From Evernia prunastri (lineage: Eukaryota > Ascomycota > Lecanoromycetes > Lecanorales > Parmeliaceae), in assembly GCA_003184365.1 (NCBI GenBank), contig NKYR01000138.1, positions 2,988 through 66,987 of the forward strand: a stretch of 64,000 nucleotides of DNA, in the 5' to 3' direction. The notes below the pieces were generated by a model. That model saw nothing but the letters and a program-made list of their open reading frames with translations, was not told the DNA's origin and made no database searches. Every line of letters begins with the position of its first letter. Positions within the stretch are counted from its first letter, which is position 1. Positions 23,721 to 35,406 of the stretch are shown one piece after another. The translations under genes were made by a program, and so were the position numbers.

Positions 23721-25537
23721 ACAGTCCATCCATTCCAACGGCCCAAACGATCTTTTATTGAACCACCGGTCCATATCAAAAGAAAGCACTCTATGAATCC
23801 AAAGAATAACAGAAGCAAAACGGACCGTATCAGCTCACCCTCGAGATCCTATTCGTGATTTTAAACCCACTCTTGAGCCTAGAGACTACTGTTGCGTTGG
23901 CCAGCAATATTTCGAGGCACTATCTCTATCAGGTATTCCCAAGATCCCAAATTGATTTCAGAATCTCTTGATTAGCAAGCAGTTTCCAGACACACAGCCC
24001 AGTCATCCTCCTGCTTTTACGCATGTGATTTCGACAGTTGCGCTGGGAAGTCCGAAGTGTCAAGGAGCCAGCGTCCAGCGATCATTTTGGAGCAACCCTA
24101 ACTCCACATCAGCTGACGGTCTGACATGCAGACCCCAGAAGTGGTATGGATCGGCCCCTCAGTCGTTGCCGCGTTCTAGTGAGTGACGACCAGGTATAGA
24201 AGTCGAGAAGATAGTAAAAAGATAGGGGTAACCTGCAACACACATCCCATATTTATTAAAAGGGTGGCTTGCAAATTGGGGATATACGGCTGTATCTGCA
24301 TAAGGTAATGTCTCTCCGATACTGTACACTAGGGTTGGCTGAGATTTAGAAGAACCCTTGGGACTGGGCGTGCAAGGTAGGCGAAAGGCTTGATGGTCGT
24401 GGTTGCAAATTGCACTCTGGACGGAAGCGGCTCGTTTGCCGAATATTTGCCGACGCTAGGTTACTCGTAGAACTATGAAGTCTGCCGTAGGAAAAACGGA
24501 AACTGTTTCAAGGCGCTTCATCTTCAGCAGTAAGACGGAACAGTCTCAGTCAGTCTCTCGCCTTTGTCAGCACCTTAAGGCTGACTGCTATATGCGCCAT
24601 GCGATTCGCGAAAACAATATTCACCAGCCTTGCCAGTCTGCCCTACATCCCTTATGCGCTCCAAGTGCTCCAGTCTGAGTCAGCCATTACATGCATACAA
24701 CAACATAGCTCTACATGAACGGACACTAGAGTCCATGCTTATTTTGAGGGATACGGCGAGGCTCCCGTCCGCGATGCTTGACCAATGCTTAAATACACAC
24801 CAATCGAGGCTGAGGGAGTATCGTCCTACTCAAATCTGAGCATACATCCGCACCGCTGCGTTAAGCCGCGGATATAATTCAGCTCACAAGACGAGGCATT
24901 TGGTTGCCTACGGTCACCGCCTTCCCCTCTTCCATCCAGGGTAAAGATCACCTTGAACCATGTGCCCCACGGAAATCCTGCTATTGCGACACGACCCAGC
25001 CTTTGAGGCTTGCAAAGAGTGTGCCATCCTTTAGATACTCTACAACTATGGCAGATTCAGCTTAGTGATCAGACTAGAGGAAAACAGAAGACCACGATAA
25101 AGTGTCTGACTGGCAAGCGAGAGCTTTTCATATGGACCACCATAAGTTCACGTTCTTATTTACTTGGTATGTCCGTCTTACTACATGACTGCGCCAAAAT
25201 GCATGCTCTGTCCTATGTTTTATCGAATCCCGCAAGGAGCGAGACAGCCTTGTTTGAGATTTCATCATGTTGCGGACAGGCGCGGTGTGAAACATGACAG
25301 CCTGCCATTGATGCCTTAAGCGGCCTTGGTCTGGTATTGCGGAGGGTGGGGTCAGTGAAAAATGCTCTTAGCCATTGTAAACAAAGGATGCCTGATACCA
25401 TTGCCCCCTCTCGAAGTGATTGAGACTTCCGTCAGAATACCCTTCATATTTCGTAATGATCTCTGTTAAGGAACCCTCTTTATTATTCTTCATTGCTGAA
25501 TCCTTTCCACCCATTCTCTATTGATTCAGTCTATGCC

Positions 25538-26932
25538 ATGATGGCTTTTAATCAGCCAGTATCTTTGCCATCGGTACAAAATGGCAATTTCTTTACTTCT
25601 CCGAAAGACCACCAGAATAGGAACACAATTGGTGCAGATGGGGTCTCAGTATTGTCTAGCGACAGCGAATCATCAGTTGACAATTTCGAAAAGAATCCTT
25701 TGAAGAAACCGTGCCCCGATTTGCGAGGTTGGAAGGCCATTGTCGCTTCGATATTCAAGATATCTCGACCCACAAGAATCAACGCTACGTTCCAGAGGTG
25801 GAAAAGAAGGCAACGTCGGCCAGTACGCAAGCTATTACTATTCGCCATCACAGCATCTATCGCAGTCATGTCGGTAGTATTTACCCTTGACAACAGTGGT
25901 ACTCTGCTGACACGCGCATCCAGCGTCCTGACCTCTCTTTTAATGTACTATATCATCCACCTCAAGAGTCTCATTCCTCCAAGTGATATTGAAAAAAGAA
26001 TCGCTTCATGGGGCCTGTCGGACTATCCAACACGATCTGTCACCCAAATACCTGTAGACTTTAGCCGAGACATTGTCCCAATCCCATGTCATTCACACAA
26101 CGATTACTGGCGCCGTGTACCTCTCTACGATGCTCTAGCCGCAGGATGCACCAGCGTTGAAGCCGATGTCTGGCTATCAGGCAACGACCTCTTGATCGGC
26201 CACTCAGAGAAGTCCCTTACCAAAGAACGAACATTGGAGTCGCTCTACGTAAACCCTCTAGTCTCAGTCCTCACGAACCAAAATATACCAAACCAAGTGA
26301 CCACCGCCAACGAAACAAGGGCTACAGCCGAGACAACGCAACCAAATGGAGTCTTCGAGGTTAGCCCCGAGACTCCGCTCACCCTACTAATCGACATGAA
26401 GACCGACGGCGCCTCGACGTTCCCCGCCGTTCTCGAGCACCTCGAACCCCTCCGCTCCCGCGACTGGCTGACGCACTTCAACGGCACGGCCGTCGTACCC
26501 GGCCTGATTACGGTCGTCAGCACAGGCAACACGCCCTTCGATCTCCTCGCCGCCAACACCACATACCGTGACGTTTTCTACGACGCACCCCTCGACGAAC
26601 TCTGGGGCGATGATCCAACACCTTTGCAAGACGATGAGCAACTCCTCCTAGCCCAAAGGTACACCTCCGAGAATTCCTACTACGCGTCCGTATCCTTCCA
26701 AGAGGCGATCGGCGGCTTGTGGCACGGCATGCTCACGCCGCAGCAGGTGCTGACGATACGGGGCCAGGTGGAGGGTGCCCGGTCGAGGGGTCTGAAGGCT
26801 AGGTATTGGGACACGCCCGCGTGGCCTGTTGGGAGGCGGGATCATGTGTGGGATGTTCTGACGAGGGAGGAGGTGGGGGTGCTGAACGTGGATGATTTGG
26901 AGGCGGCGACGGAGAGGAATTGGGGTGGGTGA
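25538..26932 (+). CDS. AIM6-like PLC-type phosphodiesterase family protein
   Basis: Single exon, 464 codons from the ATG at 25,538 (a second ATG follows at once). Hydrophilic N-terminus, basic stretch (RWKRRQRRPVRK), then one membrane segment (LLLFAITASIAVMSVVFTL, about residues 99-117), then a lumenal or external domain. That domain starts with IPCHSHNDYWRR and LYDALAAGCTSVEADVW, the signature of the altered-inheritance-of-mitochondria protein 6 family, a GDPD/PLC-like TIM barrel with conserved His/Asn/Glu/Asp. Further conserved blocks are LLIGHS, LLIDMKTDG, and the C-terminal ARYWDTPAWP..RRDHVWDVL..EEVGVLNVDDL. It is full length with no breaks. The biochemical activity of the family is not established. 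It is convergent with the PKS (605 bp between stops). Confidence 0.9.
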   Translation: MMAFNQPVSLPSVQNGNFFTSPKDHQNRNTIGADGVSVLSSDSESSVDNFEKNPLKKPCPDLRGWKAIVASIFKISRPTRINATFQRWKRRQRRPVRKLLLFAITASIAVMSVVFTLDNSGTLLTRASSVLTSLLMYYIIHLKSLIPPSDIEKRIASWGLSDYPTRSVTQIPVDFSRDIVPIPCHSHNDYWRRVPLYDALAAGCTSVEADVWLSGNDLLIGHSEKSLTKERTLESLYVNPLVSVLTNQNIPNQVTTANETRATAETTQPNGVFEVSPETPLTLLIDMKTDGASTFPAVLEHLEPLRSRDWLTHFNGTAVVPGLITVVSTGNTPFDLLAANTTYRDVFYDAPLDELWGDDPTPLQDDEQLLLAQRYTSENSYYASVSFQEAIGGLWHGMLTPQQVLTIRGQVEGARSRGLKARYWDTPAWPVGRRDHVWDVLTREEVGVLNVDDLEAATERNWGG

Positions 26933-27537
26933 GATGGAAATATATCGATGCTCCTTTTATGTTTTACGAAATCGCTCCGTTACGAATGTTTGATGGTTGG
27001 TTCTCCGTTCGTATACTTCACGGGCAAATGAGAATCATATTCTTCATGAGCGGGCGACCCCACATTATCACCGTCACGATCGTATTGCCAAATATAAGGA
27101 GAGGGGCTGGCTGCTGGCTTTTACCCCTGTCTGTACAGGGGGCCTGTGGTGATGTCCCTCCGTACATTGCGCACGGATGCACCGAGGATGGGGGAAACGA
27201 CGCGTGTATAAGGAGACGAAGGGCCAGGAACGAGGCTGAGTGAGGCCCAGATCAAACATTTATAAGAAATTAAAAAGTACCGCAACACCGTTAGGTTATC
27301 GTCGAGCATGCTAGAACCGTGAATACCTACCTGCTTTTCCAGTGTCCAGCTGCCTGGTGAGTGTTTGATTTTGCGATGCAGGAATATACATAAGTCAAAG
27401 AGCGCGAAAGAGACCGAGACGTGGTTTGTGAATATATCATTGCGGAGTACCAAGTGAGATCGATAGATAGCGAGGGTCATGTCCGATCTCTTGGAATTAC
27501 AGGTGCCGCCAAACCTCACAGAAGTCGAAGAAAACAC
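26933..27537. other. Convergent intergenic spacer
   Basis: 3' ends of the AIM6-like gene (plus) and the PKS (minus) face each other here. Overlapping short frames are not credible genes. Nothing else recognised. Confidence 0.6.
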
Positions 27538-30500
27538 TCAGACTTCCCCCATCAATCTTTCCATTGCCGACACGATGAGCCTCGCTAGATCAGGAATCTA
27601 CGTCCATTATTAGCTGATTAAACAGCACCCAGGGGAGAGGAGAGAAAGCGTCAACACGGCGCTAACTCACATGAGCCTTCTTGAAAAACGAGAAATGATC
27701 CGCGTCGATCGTCTCACACCGGACATGTTCGAACAAGTCCTGCCATCCTTGTGCCCCACTCAAGGATCTCGTCTTCAATAGCCAGTCTCTTGCCGGGCTC
27801 GCACCTTGTAATACCGTCTCCACCTTGACCACATCGGCTTCACTCAACGAGTCTAGAACCCCCCGGGTGGCAAAAATGGCTTCGCACGGAATGGACCTAG
27901 CCGCCGCAGAAGGTGGCGAGGGCACATGCTGTTCGAAGGCAACTGCGCTGCGGAGGAAATGCTCGCGCATGTTCGGAGGCAGCTTCGCGTCCTCACGTCC
28001 CGGGCGCTTGAACGTACCGAGCGACTCGAGGACTTGGAGGACTTGAAGCAGCAGGTCCGGCTTGATAGCTTTGAAGGTCTGCGGGCACGGCGAGTCGAGT
28101 AGTAAGAGCCCCTTGGTTTCTCTTCCTTGCTCGAGTAGCTGCTTGGCAACCTCGTGTGCGTAGACGCCACCAATGGAGATACCACCCAGGATCAGAGCGC
28201 CTTTGGGTGCGGCGCGTGCGATTGTGTTGGAAAAGATGGTTGATACCTCCACGAGGGACAAGTTGTAGGTGGACGGATTTGTGAGAAAGGGGGAGCTGAG
28301 GGCCATGACACGAAAACTTGGATGGAGGATAGGGAATGATGTGTAAGTAGCTGGAGAGCCGGCCCCGTCGGGGAAAAGAATTAAAGTCGGAGAGTTGACG
28401 GTCATCTCCACGGGAAATTGAAGTAGAGTAGTGCTGCAGCGAGATGGGGGTGTACTCAATGTGGTCGGTTGGGAGACCTGACGCGGAAGCGGAGCGGACT
28501 TTTCATACTGAATCGTGTTACTCGAGGCTGGATTCCCAATCGCAGTCTCTTTTTGAGCACGAGCTGGGACTTTGGAGGGAGTCTGAGTTACCGGCTCGAA
28601 GAAGGTCCGAATGTCTGCTAACGTGGGGTACGAGACGAAGAAATTGGTAGGAATGTTCTGCCCAGTCAAGGAACGAACAGATTCAATGATGGAGAGGGTG
28701 AGCATGGAATCGACGCCCAAATCTACGAGCCTCGCGTTCGGCTCTAGCTCAGTGACACTGATTCCGAGTTCATCCGCAATAATTTTAGTGAGTTTCTGAG
28801 TGTTCTGATTCGGATTGGAATCATCGATCGATTTCTTTGATTGCGTGCTTCCTGTGAATTCGATCGTGGAAGCGCGTTCGTTGTCGGTGTTACTATTGCG
28901 GAGGTCATCCTTAATCGGGTTCGCAGCGTGGGTCTGCTCAACATGTAAAGTAGAGTCGTGGCCTAGATCCGCGAAGATCCTGTTCTTCTCTACGATGGCA
29001 GGATCTGCACCGAGCAGCGTAGCTCTTGAGGAAGGGTCTGCAGATGTGTTGCTGGACTTATGACGGCCGCTCTGTTCGGAATTTTGTCCAGGGGAGAGAA
29101 ATCGTGACGTTTGTGGTGAGGGCGACGGTGCAGTACTGTGCAGGGCGGGTGCATGTTCGTCGATCTTTGGCAGGAGAGTTGAGAGCACCCTTTTCTTGAT
29201 CGCCTGGAAACGCAACCCCGCGACCACGGCAATAACAACACCATCAAGTAAAACATGAACATCACCAGCCATCACTCCTTTCTCTTCTGTATTCTGCATC
29301 TTAACGTAAGTTGTATAGCTACAATCCTGAGAAAGTGGCTGCGCGAAGCGCATACTATCCCAGCCGTGAGAAATGAAGACCGTATCTTGGAATGCATTAT
29401 CACTACCATTCAGAACAAAGCCAGAGATATGTGCCAGACTGTCGATCCAATAGGGGCTGCAGGCGAATTTGCCGTCCGCCGCACTCGACTGGAATGACAC
29501 CCTTGCGGTGGCTTCTAATGACTCTCCGTCCATGAAGACTTCCTGGATACCCCGATACTTACGTCCGTATGTTACGATCACGGAAAACAACCTGTATACC
29601 ATGCTTCCTAAGAGGTGGTGAACTTGGCTTGCAGCGGAAGGGTGTCTCAGCGAAGCGACCCGATGTTGGTATAGATATGCCTGCTTTCCCCATGTCCGCA
29701 TCCAGCACTTGCTGTCGCCAGGATTTACCATCCAATCAGCATTGTACACGCTTCCTGTGCCATTCAGGGAGGTGAGACTCATTTTGATATCATTCGAAGC
29801 TGCTTCCTTTTTGGCTGAAATATTGACAATGTGGCTGGCGATGTTGGTGCTCACAATGAGGGGGTTCAAAATCTTCATATTGGATATGTCGAAGACTGGC
29901 GTCTTCTGGGTCGGGTAGATTCGTTTCCAGACGTATAGCGCAGCTGTGATCGCCATATCTGCATAGATAGAGCTGGGGCAAAGGCCTACGCCGTTTACCT
30001 CATGAGCAGTAATTGCAGAGTATAGCTGCTTTTCCCGCAGATCCGAGGCAAATACGACTAGGGCCTCGTCTACCCCTAGCTCCTCGGACTCTACCTTCTG
30101 GAGCGTGGTGCTCTCAAGGCTTGGATGTGGGAACATAGCGTTGCTCGCAGGCCCGGTTCTTCCTTTATGAAGGCACCAGTCGCCTTCATACTGGATCCAA
30201 TAGCTTTTCAGGTCGAAGGCGTAAGAGGGAAGTTCAAGCAAATGGAGCGCTTTTTCGTACTCGCGATGGTATTCGCGCCATCTAATATCTATTCCAGCTC
30301 TGTATGCTTTGGCCAAACTCTTCGCGAGTGTCTCCCAATCATCTTGGCTTCGAGCCGTAGAAGTGAGACAGTGCTCGGGCGGCGCAGACAGTATATTCTT
30401 GATCATGCTTGTGCATACTGCACCTGGGCCAAGTTCAATCCAGAGCGTTTTGTTGTTAGCCACTCCTTGCAGCTCAAGCTCTTGTACTGTCTCCAAGAAT

Positions 30501-33500
30501 TTCACAGGGTTTCTCAGTTGTTCGACAAAGAATTCGGCATTGATCAAACCTTCTTTCTGGATGATGGCACTCTTGGCTGTTGACGCTACCATTATGCGAA
30601 GTTTTTGGAACGGAATTTCTAAAGCGACAGCTTCGAATTCCTCAAGTACTGGATCCATTTGAGCTGAATGATAAGCATAAGGAAGTTGCAGCAGGATGGC
30701 CTTCACACGCTTTTCTTCAAACTCGCACTTTAACATCTGAATCTGTTTGGCAGGGCCGCTGACAACAGTCGAATCGCGAGAATTGTGACAAGCTATTGTA
30801 CACTCCGAGAGGTCCAATTTGCAAAGAATACTCTCGAGAGCGTCTATGGCCATGTACACAGACAACATGCTGTACGCTCCCGGAACGCAAGTCTTTTGCA
30901 AAATGCGATCTCGTCTGCCAATCAGGTAGAACATATCGGTAAGACTGTATACGCCGGCGACGAACAGGGCTGCGTATTCTCCGAGACTGTGCCCCATAAC
31001 AGCTACAGGTTCAACTCCCCACGAACGCCACAGATCAGCCAGAGCTACTTGGAGTGCAGTCAGAGCCAGCTGAGACTGGAGCGAACTGTACTCGGCAAGG
31101 CTGACAGCGGATTCAGTGATAAGTTCCAAGAATGACGAGAATTCGAGGTTCTGGCATATCCTTTCAGATCTCAAAATGCTCGTTCGGAATACGGAAGAAG
31201 TTTCGAATAGAATTTTACCCATTCCTGCATACTGGGAGGCCTGCATTGAAAAAACGAAGATGACCGGGACTGGCTTTGTACTTGGAACCGACGAGCTCGT
31301 GTTCACTAACCCTTCTTTGACCGCTGCTAAGAGATCAGTGACGTTCTTGGCGACAAAAGCTTGCCTTAGGCTATGATGCATACGCCTCGCTGTCATAGAA
31401 TAAGATAGACTAGGCAAGCTGACGTGATGATATTGTGACACGTAACTCGAGAGACGGTTTAGATTGCCGTGCAACGCGACAGGCGAGTGCGCTGAAATTG
31501 TAAAAACATGAGCGCTTCGGGGGTCTTTGCCTTCAGTCGTAGGTTGGACTCCATCCCTGAGAACAAGACTAGTATTTCCAGAGGTCATATTAAAATTGTT
31601 CACGAGAATGTTCCTTCGGCCGCTTCCGAGCGGATCAGCGAGGAAGGGGGTCTCCACAGACGGGATTAAGATGTTGGAGCCCTTCAAGTCAGGTAATCTC
31701 TTGTTCATGACAGTCTTAATACCTATGTGCCGAGGTATTCTAGAGTTCTTGAACATCATCACAGCTTTCATCACCGAGGTGACTCCTGAGGCGGCCTCGC
31801 TGTGACCGATATTTGATTTGACAGTCCCAATATAGAGCGGTCTATCAGGCGTCCGGTGTCCGCCGAAAACAGCTTGGACAGAGGAAGTTTCTGCTATATC
31901 TCCAGCTTGAGTGCCTGTACCATGCATTTCGACATAATCGACTTGGTCTGGGCTTATATCAGCCTCTTTCAGGACTGTATGCATCAGCTTCGCCTGAGTC
32001 GGTGCATGAGGGTGAGTGATCGACGTTGCTTGTGCAGAATGATTCGTCGCTGCACTTTTGATAATTGCAAGAATGTTATCTCTATTGGAGATAGCAGTTT
32101 TCAACCGCTTCAGTACCAGGACGCCTACTGCATCCGCACGGCAGTAACCATCGGCCGTTTCGTCCCATGTCTTACAAGATCCCGTAGGAGAGAGAACGCC
32201 GCCTCGGCTGAGACCAGCAAATACGTCCGACGCAGTCATGATGTTGCCCCCACCAGCAATAGCAGCATCGCACTTGTTGCTCAACAAGGCCGCGCAGGCC
32301 AGGTCTATGGAAGCTGCACTAGATGAGCATGCTGTATCGATGCCGAAAGCGGGACCATCCCAGCCAAAATGGTAATTGAGTCTGCCGGAAACAAATGCTC
32401 GGTTTCCACCGGGAATATGATATTTATCGATATCTTGGGCAGCATTGACTTCCCTCCAATCATCGCTGCTTTGACCAATGAATGTTCCAACTCTTGAAGC
32501 ATCTGTGCTTTCATAGCTGTATCCAGCTTGTTCGAGCGCTTCGTAGGTACTCAACAATACTAAGCGCTGAATTGGATCAGTCTGAGCTGCTTGGCGAGGA
32601 GACATACGAAACAGAAGCGCATCGAATAGATCTGCATGGTCGTAGAAACAGCCATATTGGGTTGTCGTCGCGTTGGGAGTCCGTCCACTGGGATCATAAT
32701 GTGTATCTATTGGAAAACGACTCGTCGGCACCTAGCTCTAGCTTAGTTATTAGTGACCAGAAAATTTTGGAGATTTACCTGTTGGCAAAGGTCGTGGCCC
32801 AGAGAGAGGGTTTTCCAGAAACCGTCAAGGTCATCGCTCCCGGGAAATCGCCCTGACATTCCCACCACTGCAATGTCATTTAATTCACACAGAGATCCTT
32901 GACCTGAATCAAGCTGACGAGGGATAAGAGTTTCATGACTGCGGTCCCGTGTAGGCCTGTGTCCGCCTCCATACCGTGTTGTAAAGTTGGCGGGTCCAAT
33001 GAGAGATATTTGTAAGTCATTTCCTCGTGTATAGAGTTCAAGTGTGTCCTCCATCGCAGACGTATTTTGAGGTTGTTGGAAGATGTCTGTCAGTGCTTCA
33101 TGCATGAGGACCTTAAATACCATATCGCTTTCTTGCAATCCACGTCCACTACCGAGGATGATGGAGGTTTGGTGTTTCACATGGAGGTCTAGAAGGCTAT
33201 ATTGACCTAAGATGCCCTATATGTCAGGAAGTTCAAGATGCAGTGCGTGAAATGCGCCCGTGACAGGTACAGATACCACTTTCGACCCTTGAAGCTCGAC
33301 AGAATTGGCAAGAAGCAGTCGAAGAGTTGACGGGGGGCCACTGATACTTATAGAAGACGATGAGTAGCCGCTAACATAGGCTCGCCGATACAAAGGTAAA
33401 GGCTATATCCTGAATTAGCCAAGTTTCTTTAATCGCTTTTTAATCTCGAACCTGGGATTGATGAAACATATCCAGCATAGACTGAATGGGCTTGAGAGTG

Positions 33501-34082
33501 AGATTGAGCACTGCAATAGTCCAACTGTCATTGGATGACTCAACCGTGTCCGAGCGACGTAGCGCTTCGAGGCCTAGCCGTACAGCGACTGAGATGACTT
33601 CAGGGCTGATTGTTAGTAAACCAGTTACAGATGTAACGCAAGCGGCAGCTATAGCAGCCAGTGAGCCAGTGCATGCTGCTAGCATGATGTGTTCTCCTGC
33701 AGGTCGTAAGATACGGTCATCCTCGGATGCTTCGCTGTTACTGTTAGTGTCGTGGATCTTTCAAATTGCCCAAATTTGGATGAATCCCTTACAGCGTCAG
33801 CCATCCTAGCTGGTTTACGCATGATAAAACCGTGCTAGTGGCGATGTTTCGTGATTCTCCCAGTCCATGAAGCTCGCAAAGCTCCAACAAGGAGGGTTTA
33901 AACAGAGACGATTCGCTGGGCAGTACATAGTGTTCCGCGGCGGCATGTACACTCTCAGAAGCCAGCTGTAGAAAGCGACCAAGAATGAAAGAGCGCTTGG
34001 ACAATGCGTAGAGCTTGCTGAACGACAAGGACACGTCCACAGCTTGGTCCCCAAAGACAAGGACTTGGCGTGTAGGATTCAT
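27538..34082 (-). CDS. Non-reducing polyketide synthase SAT-KS-AT-PT-ACP-TE, with one in-frame TAG
   Basis: Five exons (34,082-33,793; 33,740-33,452; 33,402-32,779; 32,731-27,671; 27,597-27,538; introns of 52, 49, 47 and 73 bp) join in frame to about 2,107 codons. SAT: FGDQ near the start, catalytic Cys in AACTGSL, AFHALHL. KS from about residue 366: active-site DTACSSS (Cys about 536), MHGTGT, KSNIGHSEA. AT: GHSLGEY (Ser about 983), but the upstream GQGS block reads MQAS. PT: TAHEVNGVGLCPSS (His about 1311) and YWIDSL (Asp about 1498). One full ACP: LGVDSM (Ser about 1743), preceded by a vestigial FADLGHDS (about 1661). TE: GGISIGG (Ser about 1920), ending DADHFSFF. This architecture makes aromatic polyketides in the cytosol, and no product can be assigned. 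Residue about 255 is a TAG (33,217-33,219). If not read through or spliced out, the protein stops within SAT. Confidence 0.93.
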
Positions 34083-35406
34083 GTACGCGACGTAGAACTT
34101 CGGATCTTGATAGAGCACAAAACGGTTTGAGATGATATCCTTCGGAATGAAAATTAGGAACGAATAGCCAGCTGCTAGGTCAACGGTAGAATTTGGGGAC
34201 CGGCTTTGCTGGTTCTTTCTTCAGCCCCACAGTAAGACCAGAGTAGAAGTAACCACGACTTTAGCAGCAACCATTGGCTGCTGATGATGTCCGCATATGT
34301 CCCGGAGATCAGCACGCAAAGCATACGCAAAATGGCTCCGCATCATTTACCCTTAGGGCTCAACGTTTAAGGTTCAAAGCAGGAAAAGAGGAGCGAACAA
34401 CATGGAAGCATTGGGTCAGGCGCTGCGGTGAATAATTTGATTGATAGGCCCAGAATCAGCAGAATACCATACATGCAGGATTAGTCGGTGCCGATTGCCT
34501 TGGAAAGTAAGATTATGAGTAATTTTTACTCCTGCATCTCAGGCATGCTTTTAACGCAATTCTGCAGATACGCGGCTCGGATATGAGGTACATAGATGGT
34601 AATTTTCCGGCCATCTCGGCGGAGCAGACGTATAGGGTACGCTTTGCGGATTTCAAGTGCATGTGATGGGTAGGTAAGCCGCTGGCTATATTCTCTTTAC
34701 TGGTGGGTGGAACAATTAGAATGAACGGATCCTTTGGCAGTCTCGTTTAAGTGTCAAGTAGGTATTAGTGGTGGAGACCATGGCTGAAGGGGCTCATCTG
34801 CAGGAAGATAAATTTAAAAGGAAAGGCTGGAGAGCCGAAGGCCGCGTATCAAAACTTAAATTGGAAGAGAAGCCAACTCTGTTCTAATTCTCTATAAATC
34901 AGTATTTAGATACGTGTACTCGCGATTAGCCGGTTTCAACTAGAGTACCTTAGTGTCGAAACGCAAAGCTCCCCCGAGTCCCCTGGATACCTACTTCCAT
35001 ACTTCATGGATTATACCCTCACCACACCGCTCTACGGGGCTATCGAGACGGTCCATGCGGCTAGATTTTGTCCAAATCGCTTTACTTTTGCAGTCAAATT
35101 ATCAATTGCGTTGATGTTTCTCAGTGTGTTATTCTTCCGAGTACTTGGCTTTGCAAGCTTGGAGTTCTTGGAACAGTAGCAAGACCTTTTTTGTTCTCAG
35201 CATTGTAAGGTATTAAATCTGATACCAGTCTACAGTTGTCCTGTTTGCGCCATCGCTTCAGCTACATAATGTAGCAGGTATTCCTTGGTAGTTTGGTTTC
35301 CGTGCTACTCTAAGTAACCGCCAAAGGGGCGCTTGCTAGGTTCTGTCGACAGTCCTTTCTGCGACTGTGAAAGCAGACCCTAAGGTGCTTGTTTATATAG
35401 TCACAC
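34083..35406. other. PKS upstream region
   Basis: 1.3 kb between the PKS start and the end of the second P450, both on the minus strand. It contains the presumed PKS promoter. No additional gene and no clear regulator site was recognised. Confidence 0.5.

Larger units (their letters stand above)
20754..25537. other. Gene-poor region with transposon relics
   Basis: 4.8 kb with no supportable gene. It contains a degenerate tandem repeat (22,955-23,105), an integrase relic (23,350-23,720, minus), and a similar 30-bp segment (gagaggggatttttgcg-like) at about 22,830 and 23,245. The remaining short frames are unrelated to known families. Confidence 0.5.

Noticed and set aside
23534..23818. Separate 94-codon protein on the minus strand
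   Set aside because: For most of its length it is another frame of the integrase relic at 23,350-23,720, which has the recognisable motifs.
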